64,000 bases of DNA from Lanius collurio (Eukaryota; Chordata; Aves; Passeriformes; Laniidae). Positions 23,075 to 35,600 of this stretch are shown here, piece by piece. Location: positions 15,627,081 to 15,691,080 of the forward strand of contig JACBWW010000015.1 in assembly GCA_020086605.1 (NCBI GenBank), read 5' to 3'. Below the pieces are notes generated by a model that saw nothing but the letters and a program-made list of their open reading frames with translations, made no database searches and had not been told where the DNA came from. The first letter of the stretch is position 1, and each line of letters opens with the position of its first letter. A program made the translations under genes and the position numbers.

Positions 23075-24150
23075 GACACTTGATAGGAGTCTGAAAACCC
23101 AGGCTAGCCAAGATTACTTTCTTTGCAAACTTCAAGTTTCAATTAGCACATAAATAACAGCCACTGGAATTCAACTGGCTCCATTAAGGCCTCGACTTCT
23201 CACCATCTAGACCTTCACTGGATACCTATCCATCAGCTCTGGGGGTTTAACAGAAAAAGACATTCAGATAAACACCTAAAACCAGTGGAACTGTTGTGCC
23301 TCAGTTTCTTCAATAGGCTGCAGCCTTCCATGGAACACTCCCATACCCATCTCACAGCCTTTCCCAGTCCCAGGGAATTACAGCATACCTCACGGGCAGT
23401 CAATTATTACCCTTGAGGGCAAGCCTCTGGGCTAATCAGAACAGCCCACTATGGAAACATGCCTCTGCCCCTCCTTAGCTAGCCACATCTCATGCTTGAA
23501 AAAGGCTGCTTTTGCATCTCACTTTGCTCTCTCCCCACTGGAGAGCTTTTGCTTCCAGCCTAAGCTCCTCCCATCCATCTCAATCAGACTGGTTCCCTGT
23601 CCTGCAGCTGAACCCACTCCAGTGGGCTTCCACCTGGATGTGATTGGAGTACACATCACTCCACTGCTCTGGGCACAGAGAACACACAGTACAGCCCTGG
23701 CAGCATATGGCTCACTCTGCAAATATTGAGGCAACTGTACTCTTGGATCATAACTGCTGCATTGTGTGAACTGAATCCAGACAGATTTCCTCAAGACATG
23801 GCCTTATGACAAAGCTACAAAAGCTTAAGATTAAAAAAACTGAGCATCTCCTTGCCTGTGAGATTCATACTCTCAGAAATAGCACTATCCTTCCAACCAT
23901 CTGTCTCTATTTCGTTTTTTACCAGCTACAGCAACAAACACTGGCAGCACAGACCCCCTTCTCCTCCAGCGTTCCAGAATTACTCATTCTCCACAGGTCA
24001 CACAGACTTGCAAAGGGAAACAGAAACCTTAGGAAGTGCTGTAGTGCTGAGGGAAATGGAAACATGGGAGATGAAGAATAAAAGCCTAGATCACTTCTGA
24101 TACTGATTTTGCTTAAAATTTTTTTAAGAAAAAAGTTTAAAGCATTCATA
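23075..24150. other. Intergenic DNA, nothing recognised
   Basis: Open frames of 78-92 codons overlap on both strands without splice framing or recognisable motifs. No repeat family was identified. Confidence 0.5.
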
Positions 24151-24670
24151 TCACAGAATCATAGAATGGTTTGGGCTGGAATGGAGTCTGCAAAATCATC
24201 CAGGCAGGGACACCTTGCACTAGACGAGGTTGCTCAAAGCCCTAGCCAACCTGGCCATGAACACTTCCAGCCAGAGATCTGGCATCCACAACTTTTCTGG
24301 GCAAGTGCCTCACCACCTTCATAATGAAGAATTTCTTCAGAGTATCTACCCAGGAGCCTCCTTTTCCCCAGACTGAACAGCCACAATTTCCTCAGCCTGT
24401 CTTCACTGGAGAGCTGTTCAAGCCCTCTATCTTCATGACACTTCTCTGGCCTTGCTCCTGTGTCCTTCTTATGTTGGGCTTATCCAGAGCTGGATGAGTA
24501 CTCCAGTACTCTGCAAAAGCAGAGTAGAATCACCTCCCTCAAACCACTGGCCACATTTCTTTACATGCAACCCAGGTCACGGTTGGCTTTCTGGGCTGTG
24601 AATACACATTGCTGGGTCATGTTGAGCTTCTCATCCACCAACACCTTCAAGGTTTCAACCAACATCCACA
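24151..24670 (-). mobile_element. CR1 LINE 3' copy
   Basis: It starts with TCACAGAATCATAGAATGG, the inverted CR1 3' terminal octamer repeats. The usual avian CR1 blocks follow in order: 'ggcagggacacc', 'ggttgctcaaagccc', 'catccacaacttttctgggc', 'agaatttcttc', and 'gagtagaatcacctccctc'. It is a moderately diverged, 5'-truncated insertion on the minus strand. The right boundary is approximate. Confidence 0.9.
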
Positions 24671-27600
24671 TACAGATAATTAATTTGTATATAGGACATA
24701 CGAATAAAACCAAAACAGTTTCCTCCCTTTAGCAGGATGTTTTTGACTTCCATCTTCCTAAGTAATAGAATAGGGGAAAAAAATATCTTTTGCAATGGAA
24801 GCACCAAGACTCATCAACTCCCACAATGTACAGTTAACATTATCCTTCAACTGTAATGTCTGTGTGCAGGACCCAGCACAGCAGCCCCCCTGTTTTTGTT
24901 TTTTGGTTTTTTTTTTCTATTTTATCTCACAACTAGGTATGCCTAGCTCTGCTGAGACAGAAGATGGCTAGTGAAAGACAGTTCTTGTTCAGGTTACATC
25001 CACTCAATGTATTCATTATGCATACACATTGCACCTCCAACAAGCTCTTTCCTTCCCTAGTCTTTTTGCTGTCGTGCCATGGAGGGCAGGACTGTCGTGC
25101 TCTACCAGAATAACCACCTGACAGGGACTCGTGTGCTTGGGACATCCATAGTTATGCAGTGTAGTGGCAGGTGGATCCCCATGTTTAGGAATTAGACATG
25201 GTCTTCTCTGCACTCTAGCAACCAAGCAAATTCTGCACCACCCACCAGCACTCACTGGCCAGAGGAACACTGATCCTCTGCAGTGCTAATGAAAGCCTCC
25301 ATCCATGGATGCATCCTTTCTTTCTTCTTGTGGCAGAGAGGCAGTGCCTAATAGACAGGCATTCTCCTCAGAAGATCCCCAATACCACCGGTGTCTGTGT
25401 GATGCCTTCTAGAGTCTGGTGTTTTGTATAGCCTCACATTCGTTTCCTTACATCACAGGCTTTGACTTTTTTTACTGCCCAAACTCCTGTAAGCGGCAAA
25501 TTAACCCTTAGCAGGGCTGATAGGGAAATTCAGGTAATGCCAATGCATTCACCCTCTAGCATGAATGAGATAACTCACATTCTGCAGGAACAAACCTTAG
25601 TAGAGATCAGTAGCCAGGCTCCACTGGGAAACCTCAAAGGCCAAGTCCTTTCTGCTTTGAAAACCACCTCCTCATGGTCTATATATGGCAGCCTTCAGTC
25701 TGCAATGAATTAGTGAGAAGTTTCAACCCCAAGATCCTTTAGTTCAGTACAGACCTGCTTATCTTGGCAATATTATCAGTGAACATTAAACCTCCTCCAA
25801 CAATCCCTGTTCTCATTTTAAACATGCGTCATTCCCAAGGGGCCCAAGATAATCCATGAAGGCAGCTGCTTCTCTCCAGTTCATATCACAGTTAATTTGG
25901 ATCGAGAAGAGCAAACTCTTAAATCTTCTGTTTTACACACCTTGGTTCTGAGACAGACTGTGATCACTAAAAAGTTATTCTGTACTGAAAAAAAAATCAG
26001 AATTAATGATTTTGAAAATAGCTATGTTTTCACAGAATTAAGTATTTAAAATACACTAAAGTTGCATTTAGAGATATATTAAATCAAACCTCAGTACACT
26101 ACATTTTAGTAAGTGAAACATGGTGAAAAAGAAAGCCACGTTGTTATTGGCACATTATGAAGAAGAGTTCTACTGAAATTTTACAGAGCTAAAATTGTCT
26201 GGTCTTCCTTGTGAAACCAACTAGAAAGCACACAGGATTTCAGGTTGGACTTCTGATCAGCCACAAATGAATTCTGTACCTTTAAATTTGGAACATTTAC
26301 CCAAAAGCAAAAGACAAGCACAATACACAGGTGATAAGCTGGTTTTCCTCTCTCATTGTGTACCAAACTCCCTAAAGGATTACTACATTCATTCACAATG
26401 CAAGTGATGCAAGTTCAGCTCCCACCTCTGCCTGACAGGATTTGATTCACTATATTGAGATTATCCATCTCTTCTGGTTGAGTTACTGTGCGTTATCAGA
26501 AGCCTCAGTAAGAGCAATACCAGCAAACTGATCAGAAAGCATCTGTTCAGACAAGAAAAGAAAGTGTAACTTTATCATAAGGTCCTAGTCACTGAGCTGC
26601 TGGATAAGCAGGGAACAGCTACCCTGTTCTGTTTTATGGGTCATTGCTTGGTATTGTTTTACTTCTTAAGCTAAACCCTCATAGCACCCCAAATGAGATT
26701 TGTTTTTAGAATAATCTAAGCCATGTTTTCTAACACCAGCTCTTTACTGAAAGTGTTTTGCCACACTCCACATAGAAGAAACCTCTTCTATGTGATCTGC
26801 TGCTGTCTTCCTATAAAGCATTTATTATTACATTTTTTATTATTATATCTCTGAAAACTGATAATCCAGTATTCTCAGAAGAGCCAGTGTCAGATTTTGG
26901 GTGACACATCTGCTGAGGAGGGTCTCTCCACATTTACAGCCATGACCAGTTTTCCAAGTTATTGGATTCAGGCACTTATCTACAATCACTCTTCCTAGAA
27001 ATAGGACCTTCCACAAGACAACTGAACAGACCAATCTGCTGGCCTAGTAAGCATGACCTAAAAATCCAGACTAGGTCCCTAAAGCTATCTACCTTGGCAA
27101 GGTGGTTGGGAATGGCTGCAACTGAGATACATCTGGCTTAGTCCGGGAAGACTGTAGAAAAAGCACAGAGCCACAATGCAAGACATGCCAATTCACTTCC
27201 ACCTTTACCACAAACAACCACACCAGCCTAGCACTTCTGTGCTCTTGTGGCACACGCAGGACACACATTTCTAAAAGAATGGGACAACAACCTCAACTAC
27301 TTTGCGAACTAAAGCAGAAGAAGCTTGTGCCTGCCTAAGTACTGCCAGACCCTTGTTTGGATGAGGTCAGTTACTTACCAGCCTCACTTACTCAATGTTT
27401 GATATCTCCTAAAGCATTTTGACACAATGAAAGACTTTCAAACATTGAAGAGATCTGCTGAGGGAAACCAAGTGTGCGTTCTTCTATGCGTCATACTGAA
27501 TCAGCTTGATCTCCCCACACCCTTGAACATCCCACAAAAACAGTAGGTACTGCATGCCACCCCTCTGCAGTCAGATAAAGCATCAGTAATGTATTTGCCA

Positions 27601-28436
27601 CTTACTAATTGAGCTCCTCCCCTTAACCATCTAATTTTACCAAGGTCTTGCTGCTTGCCCAGAGTACACTTCAGTTGGGTAAAGACAACAACTCCAAATA
27701 TGTGTCTTGTCGTTTACTTAAAGATACAAGGGCAGCATTCAGTCTGGGATGTCTTAACTTAGAGCTTCCCAGCAACTACATCTGTGATGCCAAAATGCTG
27801 TTCATACAGGCTTCCCCAGTCATCCGATCACCTCTGCAATCATCACAAAAGGTTTGCTGTTCCTTACTCTCTCATCCATTTTGCACATAACTGTTTGGAA
27901 GTTGTGAGCTCTTTAATCATTGGGACAGACGTAGCCTCCCGTACCACTACAACAGTCTGTGGGATGTAACTGTAATGCCAAGGATATCCTTGATCACTAA
28001 AATGTCTTTTTACTGCCATAGCCAACATCTTGAGAAACACTCTCATGTTCTGAAACAAGCTTTAGCAGAAGTAGGAGGACTGCTCAGTACATAAGCACTT
28101 ACAATCTGCATGAATACTAAGAGACCATCTCAGTGTAAAGAAAATATTAAGTACATGGCCACTGATTGCAATCAGTTTAGGATAAATTTATGTAACTTTT
28201 ACATCATCTTTACCTCTCAGATTTCCCTTTCCAGCTGTGTTGGTCATAGACAAGTATCTTGTTCTGTTAGGTTGGCACTCACAGATTTTAACAGTAGATC
28301 TCTGCTTTCCAGCCTTCAAAAATAGCTCTGCCTGGCTCCCTTAGCCCTTCTTTGACTTTTTGAAATCTGCTCTAAAAGCAAGACACCACACAAGCAGTTA
28401 TAGTCTCTGTAGGTTTTCAGTTTGGTTTTCATTCCA
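24671..28436. other. Intergenic DNA, no gene supported
   Basis: This is AT-rich with no open frame above 90 codons and no recognisable repeat except a T-rich run near 24895-24920. Nothing resembles a TMPRSS11 exon here on either strand. Confidence 0.5.
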
Positions 28437-29170
28437 GTGCAGGGCGGACGAAATGGTCAGGTGCCAGATTTGGTGTGTTTCCAAGCTGATTCTGCACAGA
28501 ATAATACTTCACTGGCTGCATACAAAATTCATAAAAATAAACAAAAGTACAAGAAGCTACTTTTACCAACTGCACTCCGCTCGTTCTCTAGTTCAGCCGT
28601 TGTGCCTGCAACATATTCTAACCACGCTGGCACAAATGGTAGGTTGGAGTCTGGGCAGAGTGACATGACTATCACCTGCTCTCCACATAGGTCAACCTTG
28701 ATTTGCCATATTGTGCTGTAGATGAGCTGGAGAATCCTCAGAAAATAAATGCATTTTGGGCGAAGAGAAAGGCTGAAATATCAGAAGGATTACTGATGCA
28801 TGAAAGGCATAGCAAATCAGAAGCAAGCTCAGAACCAGTGCCATTCTCCCCACACCCTCAGTCGAAACTCAAACTGCTCAATAAATCTACACACAATGTA
28901 TCCATGCTGCCCAAAATACCAAGGAAAAAGCCAGAAGCTTGTGGCGCTCACCTCTGGGTACCACTGAGAGGTCAGCAAGACGATCTTCTCTCTGGGAGAT
29001 GTACAGTCCTGAACACCACAGCACACTGTGCAGCATCTCAGCATAGACTTGTGGCTTTATCTCCCGAATTAAGAAAGAAAGGAGTCATAGGCAAGTCAGA
29101 ACAAACAAGTCCAGCAAGTCTCAGTGACAGAGGCTTACCCAGTAGCATGATTCCTCCCCTAAAACAATAA
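28437..29170 (+). pseudogene. Unidentified two-frame open segment, possible retrocopy or decayed exon
   Basis: After a good pyrimidine tract and AG (ttttcattccag at about 28437), frame A is open to TAG 28719-28721, about 94 codons containing LVCFQADSAQNNTSLAAYK and LRSFSSSAVVP. An overlapping frame B is open from about 28691 to TAA 29168, about 159 codons containing DELENPQKINAFWAKRK and PHPQSKLKLLNKSTHN. A single +1 shift near 28691-28718 would join them. The family is unrecognised. Lengths of this order occur by chance in 64 kb, so the coding origin is uncertain. Confidence 0.22.
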
Positions 29171-31334
29171 CAATACACTTCTTTCATCACACCTTTCATC
29201 CAGGAATCCCAAAGCCTTTTCAGAGCATTAGCTACACCCTGCAACACCCCAAATCAGAAGAGCCATGAAAATTTTGCAAGGACACAGAGTTTATTTCCTT
29301 CTTTGGTATAATTAAGAACAAATCAGAAAAGGTGGGAAGGACCAATGCAAAATGTTTGCATGTTCAAGAGACAATGTTTGGTCCTAGGCCAGGTATGGAC
29401 CTGACAAACTGATGTAGAATCAATGGTATGTGCCTCTTAACTCCCTTGAAGTTCCTTGAAATTGGTCATTTGGCCAGACATGAACTTGCCTTCATAACAA
29501 CAGCTAAATGCAACTTTTTCAGTCTTCTTTAACTCCATAGACAATAATTTTAATTGCGGTCACCTAGCTACACACACACTTCTGCCCTGGAAAAATTCTT
29601 CTAGTCATAAACATTTGTGATATAAATATTTTCAGGTTGTCTAACTAAGAAGTTATACTTGTGCTAGTGGCAGCAAGTTAGCTGGCAATCAATCAACACA
29701 AGCACAAACTCTAACCTAAAGTAACATTTCTCAACCTTCAATTTTAAGTTTTCTCTGTACCACTAAGCTTACTAGAAGATGTATATGACCACATAGCCTG
29801 ACATACAGATTTGTTTCAGAAGGACATTAAAGAAGACAGACCTCCCAAGATACATGTGCGGCACATATTTTCTTTGCTTTGTTGCAATAAACTTTCTAAC
29901 CTCTAGGGACTCTTTCTCTCCACCTGAATGACCTCTGTTTGACTCCTCTACAGCGCAGGGATCACCAGCTTAGTAACATGCTGATGCAAATACACCTTAC
30001 ATGGCTGGAGCTCTTCCTTCCACCTTACATCAAGTCCACAGCCAAGTAACAGGAAGACTGCCTTTTGGAAAATGCCAGCTTCTTTTGAATGAAGCATAAG
30101 CTAAAGATAAGCCTCAGCTTCTCGTAATTTGGATTCAGTCAATGTCTCAGCATGACATGATGAATACAGTTGTTAATGACACATTTAATGTAATTGCTTC
30201 TCAATTCTTTAACTGGAAGCTGCATTGCCACCCCATATAGGAACACCTGAGTCAGTCCAGATGTGTAAGAGAAATGCAGTCAGAAGCCTAGCTAGAGGGT
30301 GACAATTTCTAGGGTAAAGTATCAAGTGTCACATGATTGCCTGACCTGTGTGGAGGTGATGCAAAGACATTCATTCCAGGCACCCCATGTTCCTCAGATA
30401 CAGAACTCTGCCTTGTGACTTGGTCCTGCCATAGGTGGAAGAACGTACAACGCAGAGTCCTCATGGCAATCCCTGCATAGTCTCACCTGCAGGCAAAAAA
30501 CCTATTACAGCTTTAAGAGAGAGGTTAAACTAAGGACGATTTTTTAGGGCACTGAAAAGCTCCTCCAGCCCTACATTCATGGCAGGAAGGTACTAAACTG
30601 ACAGAGTGTAATAATCCTGGTCAATGGTCGTCTCTCTGTACAAAGTGTCTGAGTTTCTTATTTTACTGGCAAGAACTCCCTGCAGAAGAAAGCCCATATA
30701 AGAAATAGGGACAGGCAATAGCCACAAGTGGTTCCATCACTAGGTAGCAAACAGATTTGGCTCCTGATTCCAGAGACAGTCTTCTTATATGCATTTTGGT
30801 GCTACACCACAAAACTTTAAAAAAAAGCCTGGAAAAGTTGGGAGAAACTGGGAAGGAGGCAGGGGTTGTAGCTCATCTGGGTACCACATAAAAGTAAGAA
30901 GAGAGATTCTGGAGGTTGAATATAAAATGCCAAAGATCAAGGCCCCCCTCCTCCCAGAATCCAGCTGGTGAGGATGCAAAGTCTCAATGAACGGCTAAAG
31001 CAATGGAGTAAGGAAGTGAGGCTCAGGTTCACCAGGGACTGGGGAGCTTCTAGAGTGGATTAAACCCAGCAAAGGATGACCAAATTTCTACCTAAAGTGA
31101 GAGGGAAACAGGATCTGCACTTCGCATCAGGAAGACTATACAGAAGCTTCAAACTGACAAGTAGGAGAAAGCAGACTAGTGCACATAGGAAACAACGTAT
31201 CCTGTTCTAAATCCTATGGTAGACACTGCAACTTCGAGTAAACAATGTGACAGAAGTTACATAAAAGTAACATAGTAAACAAAAAAAAAAGTTTCCATGT
31301 TCTACAGAGTTCTACAAAACATTGATGTCAGACC
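29171..31334. other. Intergenic DNA, nothing recognised
   Basis: AT-rich with only short open frames (60-70 codons). The right end, from about 30790, may be a more decayed 5' part of the LINE that follows, but I cannot support that from sequence. Confidence 0.45.
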
Positions 31335-32660
31335 CACAGTGCTTACCCTAAAAGAGGACTTGGATACTGCATGTATAAAGGAAACATGGTGGCAGGAAGG
31401 CAATGGAATGCGGAAATCCCAGGATATAGAATCCAAATTATTTTAATTACTCTGAAGTAAAATGTGGAACCTTTTACATTGATCACACAGATAACACTGG
31501 ATTTCTATATGCTGTTAATAACTGTTTCAGGAACAGGTAGCTAGGAAATCCACAAAATTGGAAGCAACTCTTGATTCAGTCCTGACCAGTATAAACAATT
31601 GGTTTAGCATCTTTCTGTCTAAACCATACTAACATCAGATTCAGCATTCCTACAGACACCCAAAACCAGATCAACTACAGACATGCCGAATTTCAATAAT
31701 ATAAAATTTTAAAAACCTCCTAAAAGAAAAACCTTAAAGTACATGTTTTCTGGAGACAGAGAGACTATTTCAAAACATCATGTTAGTCTCAGAGTAAATG
31801 CATCCTGCCTGGCAAAGGAAAAAAAAAAAGCCTTGAGGAAGACCAAAGCTAAACATAATGGTATCTAAAAAACAACGAATTCATTTGGAACAAGTAAATA
31901 AAATAAATGATAAAGCTTTTTCTGAAGCCACCTCACTATCTCACAAGAATCTCTGCTATATTCATAAATGGTCAGGAAAAAAAGAAATACTGAGATGACA
32001 ATCATACAATAACCATCTAGTTATCACAGAACAGAGAAAAACTACAGCATGCTGCAGAAACATCTTATAATATTGAGATACTATGTAATAAAACAACAGA
32101 TGAACTTTGGAATTAAAAAGTATAAAGTAACACATATTAAAAAAACCCTAACCCTACCCCCTAGGTATCAGGAGTTGAGTTGTTATTCCTTTCGGAAATA
32201 AGACTGAGACAGAGTCTCCTATGAAAACATCAACTCAGAAGCAGTCAAAAAACACTAAAGGGATGCTAGAAACTACTTGTAAAGGGAACAGAAAAGCAAA
32301 AGGAAAAGAAGCTATATCCCAATATTAATCCACGTTATGCCTGCATCTTGAATATTGCATTAAATTCTGGTCCATTTGCCCATCTCAAAGCTTATACAGA
32401 GGAACAGTGAAAGGTCCTGAAAGAAGCATACAGCTGATCAAAGGAAAAAGCAGCTTCTATGTATGGGATGCTCAAATAGACAGGATTGTGCAACCCCACA
32501 AAGGTATACAGTAAGGGATGGGGGTCTAGAGAGTATTGTGTGGAGTAGTGAAAGTGAACAGGAAACCACTGTCCACTGTTTCTCCTCATACAATAACTAT
32601 GGGACTTCAAACAAGAGTGGCCCATTTAAAATAAGCATGAGAAAATACTGACAATAGAAT
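31335..32660 (+). mobile_element. Old, fragmented CR1/L3-like LINE, plus strand
   Basis: At 31340-31440 the plus strand translates to LKEDLDTACIKETWW, the ETWW signature of the CR1 apurinic endonuclease domain, and then hits stops. At 32340-32480 the sequence 'tgcatcttgaatattgcat', 'aattctggtccatttg' and 'ggatgctcaaatagac' follows the conserved 3' half of old amniote CR1/L3-type elements. 'agtgaacaggaaaccactgt' continues at 32540-32580. It is heavily mutated, and its parts may derive from one insertion or two. It has no coding capacity left. Confidence 0.6.
32140..32158 (-). repeat. Telomere-like hexamer pair inside the old LINE
   Basis: AAACCCTAACCCTACCCC contains two CCCTAA-type units next to an A run. 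It is too short to be called an interstitial telomere block with confidence. Confidence 0.3.
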
Positions 32661-35600
32661 AAAGAGGTCAGGTATGTGACTCTGCTGCAAGGTAGGTAAA
32701 ACATCAAATATTCTGCACATTCAAATGCAACAATCAGTTTTATGGAAGAAAATGCCACATAGAACTCTTAAACATGAGGATTCAGCTTTGTGATCCAAGA
32801 ATTTCCTGACTCAAATCACTGGAAGTTTAAAAAACACTCTCAGGAAGGACCATAATCTCACTGCTGTATCTCATATTCTCTAGGTGTCCTCCATTGATTA
32901 CTCCACAAGGATCTACTTCATTTAGCTGCCAGGCATTCCTTCATAACAATAACAAAGTACTATTAATCCTTTGATAGAAAAACTGATAGCTTGGAATAGA
33001 TGTTTTTCCCACCTATGTCCTGAGAAAAATGTGGTCTGACCTGCCTACCTTGACCAGGAGCCACAGGAAGGACATGGTGTCTTTTCTCTTAAACAGCTGA
33101 GGAATCATGGCACACTTCTCCTCAGAACAGTTCACCTGGAAGGGTCCTACAAGGATCATTTAGTCTGACAGCCAAGAAGGTATAGGCACTATGTTCTCAG
33201 CAGCTGATAATGCATTAGGCTACAGATACAGACAGGGTCGTGCTCTGCAGCAACAGGCATTCCTGGCTACAGATTGCCCTCTCTGTATGGTCTGCACCTG
33301 AGGACACATCAGACTGCAGAAAGGGGCTGTGGCCCCCCAGTTTAGCTGCATAGAGCTTCTGATCTGAGAGAGGTTAAAGCAAAGCACCTCATGTCTTGCA
33401 CATGATCAAAATTGGCCACTCTTTTTTGAAATTAATTTCAGCCATACACTGTCATTTTCTTAGATCCTTCCAAAGTTTGGCAGGTGAGGTATGGTATATA
33501 ACAGGCACTTACCTGAAGTCAAGGCAGAAAGTTATTTTTTCTTTCACATGGTGACACTGAGATGACATTAATGCAACAGTGATTGATGAGCCAAACATGT
33601 TTTTCATCTTTTCTCCTCCAAAACTGTACAGTTACCAAGACATCTGACAAAGAAATAAAAACCCCTTTAATCATAACAATTCTAAATTACCATTAGAACA
33701 GAAAACTCCTGAAAAAATATTTGCATTTGCAGAGGCTCCTGCCTGACAAATTCCTCTTCCTTCAAGAAAAAGTCAACACAATCACATCTCTTGAGGCGTA
33801 CACACACTCACCACACCTTTGTAGCCACAAGTTTAAGGGAGTTCAGTCCTCAGCACAGGACACTGCAACTGTGTTGTAGTTGTGATCTACAGCCATGCTT
33901 GGGTAAGAAAGACAGGCTGCCTATGGGATGGGAAAATTGGAATGGAGAAGGTAAGACCGGTATAATTAATATCACAAAAAAGTTTGCAACACAAGTCTCT
34001 TGCTACCCATTACAAATGCAAGTCCAAATTCCATAGATTATGCTTTTCCTCATGGCTGCACACAAGTATCTTAGTTGTACAGTAGCATATTAGCAATATT
34101 TAAATATTAAGCAAAAGATATTTTAAAATAGTTATTTTAAAGTATCCAGGCAAGGCATAATCAACCTTCGTTGTGAGGAAAAAAGAAGCCAGTACACCCT
34201 ACACACTTTACAACTTGGCCTGTCCCTTAGTTTGAGTGTACTTTCACAAAAGGGAATATCTTTTATCAGGCCCACACAAACAATAACTACTAAACCTTTC
34301 CTTTCTCATTTTATTGAGGGAATATCTTTCATTAAAAAACTTCAGGAAACAAGAGAAGTTTTTAATACATAAGGACCTTCACTCACATTTTGTTTTTTCA
34401 CTTGGTCACTGCCACACCACTGTAGCTGAGACTGTCATCAAGTCATGAATGATTACCACTGCCAGAGGACTTGTTGTTAAGTTTATTTTATTAACAGTCT
34501 GTTTAATTCAAGTCAAATATGCTTGGAACTTGAAGTCTTCAGTCCAGCTTGGGAATCTGCTCTAGCCTGAATATGAAACCTGGTGTGTCCAAACCAGATC
34601 ATCTTGCTGATATCAAGTCCCTGTGAACACAAGAATCGAAGTATCCTTCAGGCACAGTAACTGCAGGAACTGAAACTGGAAGAAATGTAACACAAAGTTT
34701 GACTTAAAAAAAAAAAAAAAATAGTGATGTCTGAGCAGGAACACTCTATGTTAGCAAGACATATATGTCATTTAACCCTAGCTCAGTTGTTACAGAGAAA
34801 GAAGGAAATCCATGAAGGGGTAGATGTGACTGATTCCCAGAGCAGGTTCACAGCTTTATCTTAAGCCCTGAAATTTCCTACGTGGCTTGCATAGAGCTTG
34901 GAGTTTCCCTATAAAGAGCTCACCATCCTGTCTCATCCACAAATGCTCTGATATATTTAGTGTCACCTTTAGTGTCACCTAAATAATCCCACATCCTGTG
35001 ACTTCATTCTCATTCCTTGCATAAAGGATACAGTAAGCAAGCCATAAGCAAACAAACGTAAGCGCTGTTTCAGCCTTTGAAAAGGCATTTGATAACTTCC
35101 TCATTTTAGAACACTGCTTTGACTTGTCCCTAACAAAACACTAACAGGGTAGGTTGCTTTGCTAGAAACTGTATCAGCACAAGCTACAGAATAGCCAGGA
35201 TTCTGCTCGGCAGCAATCAGTCCAAACAGCTTGTGTACAAGCTGGATATTATTTACAGCAGAGCTTATAGCACAACCAAACTTAAATCTTCAGCTGTCCT
35301 TTTTTATTGCTGTATGAACTTAATTGAACTCATGTGTACTGCAAGCAGATGGAGAGACATCCAAAACCAGTGGATACAGAAGTAATTTTTTATATCTGTG
35401 AACCTTAACTTTTTTGCCATTCTGTTTTTCTTCCTTTGTGCCCTTAAGAGTAAACCGTATAGTTTCACCTAAGGCTCTGAGTCAAGCGGCATTTAATCAG
35501 TCTCTCACTTAGGATAATCCTAAAAAAACTCTCCTCCTTATTAAATTACTGTGTAGAAATTTTTCTGTTTGGAGCCTCCTGCTGCCTTGTCAATCTCTTC

